Position numbers and translations under genes: made by a program. The notes under the pieces were generated by a model. It saw nothing but the letters and a program-made list of their open reading frames with translations. It searched no databases and had not been told where the DNA came from. Shown piece by piece: positions 5,231-5,511 of a DNA stretch of 5,511 nt. Within the stretch, counting starts at the first letter, position 1. Each line of letters opens with the position of its first letter. The stretch lies in NCBI GenBank assembly GCA_016212785.1, contig JACRDW010000057.1, positions 1 through 5,511 of the forward strand, given 5' to 3'. Origin of the DNA: Methanobacteriota archaeon. GTDB lineage: Archaea; Hydrothermarchaeota; Hydrothermarchaeia; Hydrothermarchaeales; JACRDW01.

Positions 5231-5511
5231 ATGCTGTCCTTAGTTGGCATAGGCGGCGCTGGATGCAGGGTAGTAGAGGCTTTTTACAGGAAAGATTTGA
5301 TAGGCAGTTTGCTCAGCAAGATATACTCCAGAGAAAATTATGCGACAGGGGTTGCAATCGATACTTCGGACAGCCTTCGTGCGCTGGACTCCATACCGGC
5401 TGCAAACAGGGTTCTGATAGGAAGCAGCAGAGCTAAAGGTCACGGCACCGGCGGCGACGTCGAGCTCGGAATAAAAATAATGAAAGAGGAGCTCGAGCTT
5501 GCGATGAATGC
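5231..5511 (+). CDS. Second tubulin/FtsZ-superfamily protein, 3' end missing
   Basis: An open frame runs from the ATG at 5231 to the right edge, giving about 93 residues of the N-terminal GTP-binding domain. It begins with the first nucleotide loop, GIGGAGCRVVEAF (6-18), followed by a strand ending in VAIDTSDSL (41-49) and then NRVLIGSSRAKGHGTGGD (59-76). The last block is equivalent to the RILVGETLVKGHGVGAD stretch of the upstream CetZ. The Cys in GAGC is FtsZ-like, while the KGHG loop is CetZ-like, so this may be a divergent paralogue or a non-canonical FtsZ-like protein rather than the division FtsZ. Co-transcription with cetZ (9-bp gap, Shine-Dalgarno over the stop) suggests that the two act together. 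GGGTGSG and the T7 loop lie outside the window, so GTPase competence cannot be judged. Confidence 0.85.
   Translation, partial: MLSLVGIGGAGCRVVEAFYRKDLIGSLLSKIYSRENYATGVAIDTSDSLRALDSIPAANRVLIGSSRAKGHGTGGDVELGIKIMKEELELAMN

Noticed and set aside
4987..5436. A 149-codon plus-strand frame overlapping the end of cetZ and the next gene.
   Set aside because: It is in another frame over two well-supported genes and has a low-complexity Arg/Ser-rich translation typical of a shadow frame.

Overview
The window looks like a piece of an archaeal, probably euryarchaeal, chromosome. It carries a CetZ-type tubulin homologue, TATA-box promoters placed at archaeal distances from starts, a leaderless-looking divergent gene pair, and stand-alone large and small isopropylmalate/homoaconitate isomerase subunits. 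Family membership points to archaea, but I cannot name the genus. Nothing in the window marks it as a virus, plasmid or recent island. The unusual material lies in the intergenic repeats.

Layout. Positions 1-1029 (minus) hold most of aroA (EPSP synthase), cut by the left edge. Positions 1030-1485 contain no convincing gene but are packed with inverted and direct repeats: short hairpins built around GCTTCGC, a two-copy module on the aroA side, and a nested palindrome of about 94 bp on the side of the next gene. Positions 1486-1773 (plus) encode a small winged-helix protein with its own TATA box and Shine-Dalgarno site. It converges, with a 9-bp overlap, on a minus-strand bifunctional-nuclease (BFN/DUF151) family gene (1765-2199). 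A 44-bp divergent promoter region separates that gene from leuC-leuD (2244-4003), which overlap by ATGA. The leuD end lies in more repeat material, followed directly by a strong TATA box and a cetZ gene (4070-5221). Nine bases later a second tubulin/FtsZ-superfamily gene begins (5231), cut by the right edge.

How the genes fit together. aroA (shikimate pathway) and leuCD (leucine biosynthesis, or a 2-oxoacid chain-elongation relative of it) are anabolic. The small-subunit loop reads YLVT, which favours isopropylmalate over homoaconitate. The two tubulin-family genes form a probable two-gene cytoskeletal operon with its own promoter. The winged-helix gene is the only evident regulator, and half-sites of the type CGTAGG around its promoter suggest self-regulation.

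The points most worth a second look are the duplicated module abutting the aroA start, the nested dyad upstream of the winged-helix gene, the leuD stop codon supplied by a repeat copy, and the tandem divergent tubulin pair.
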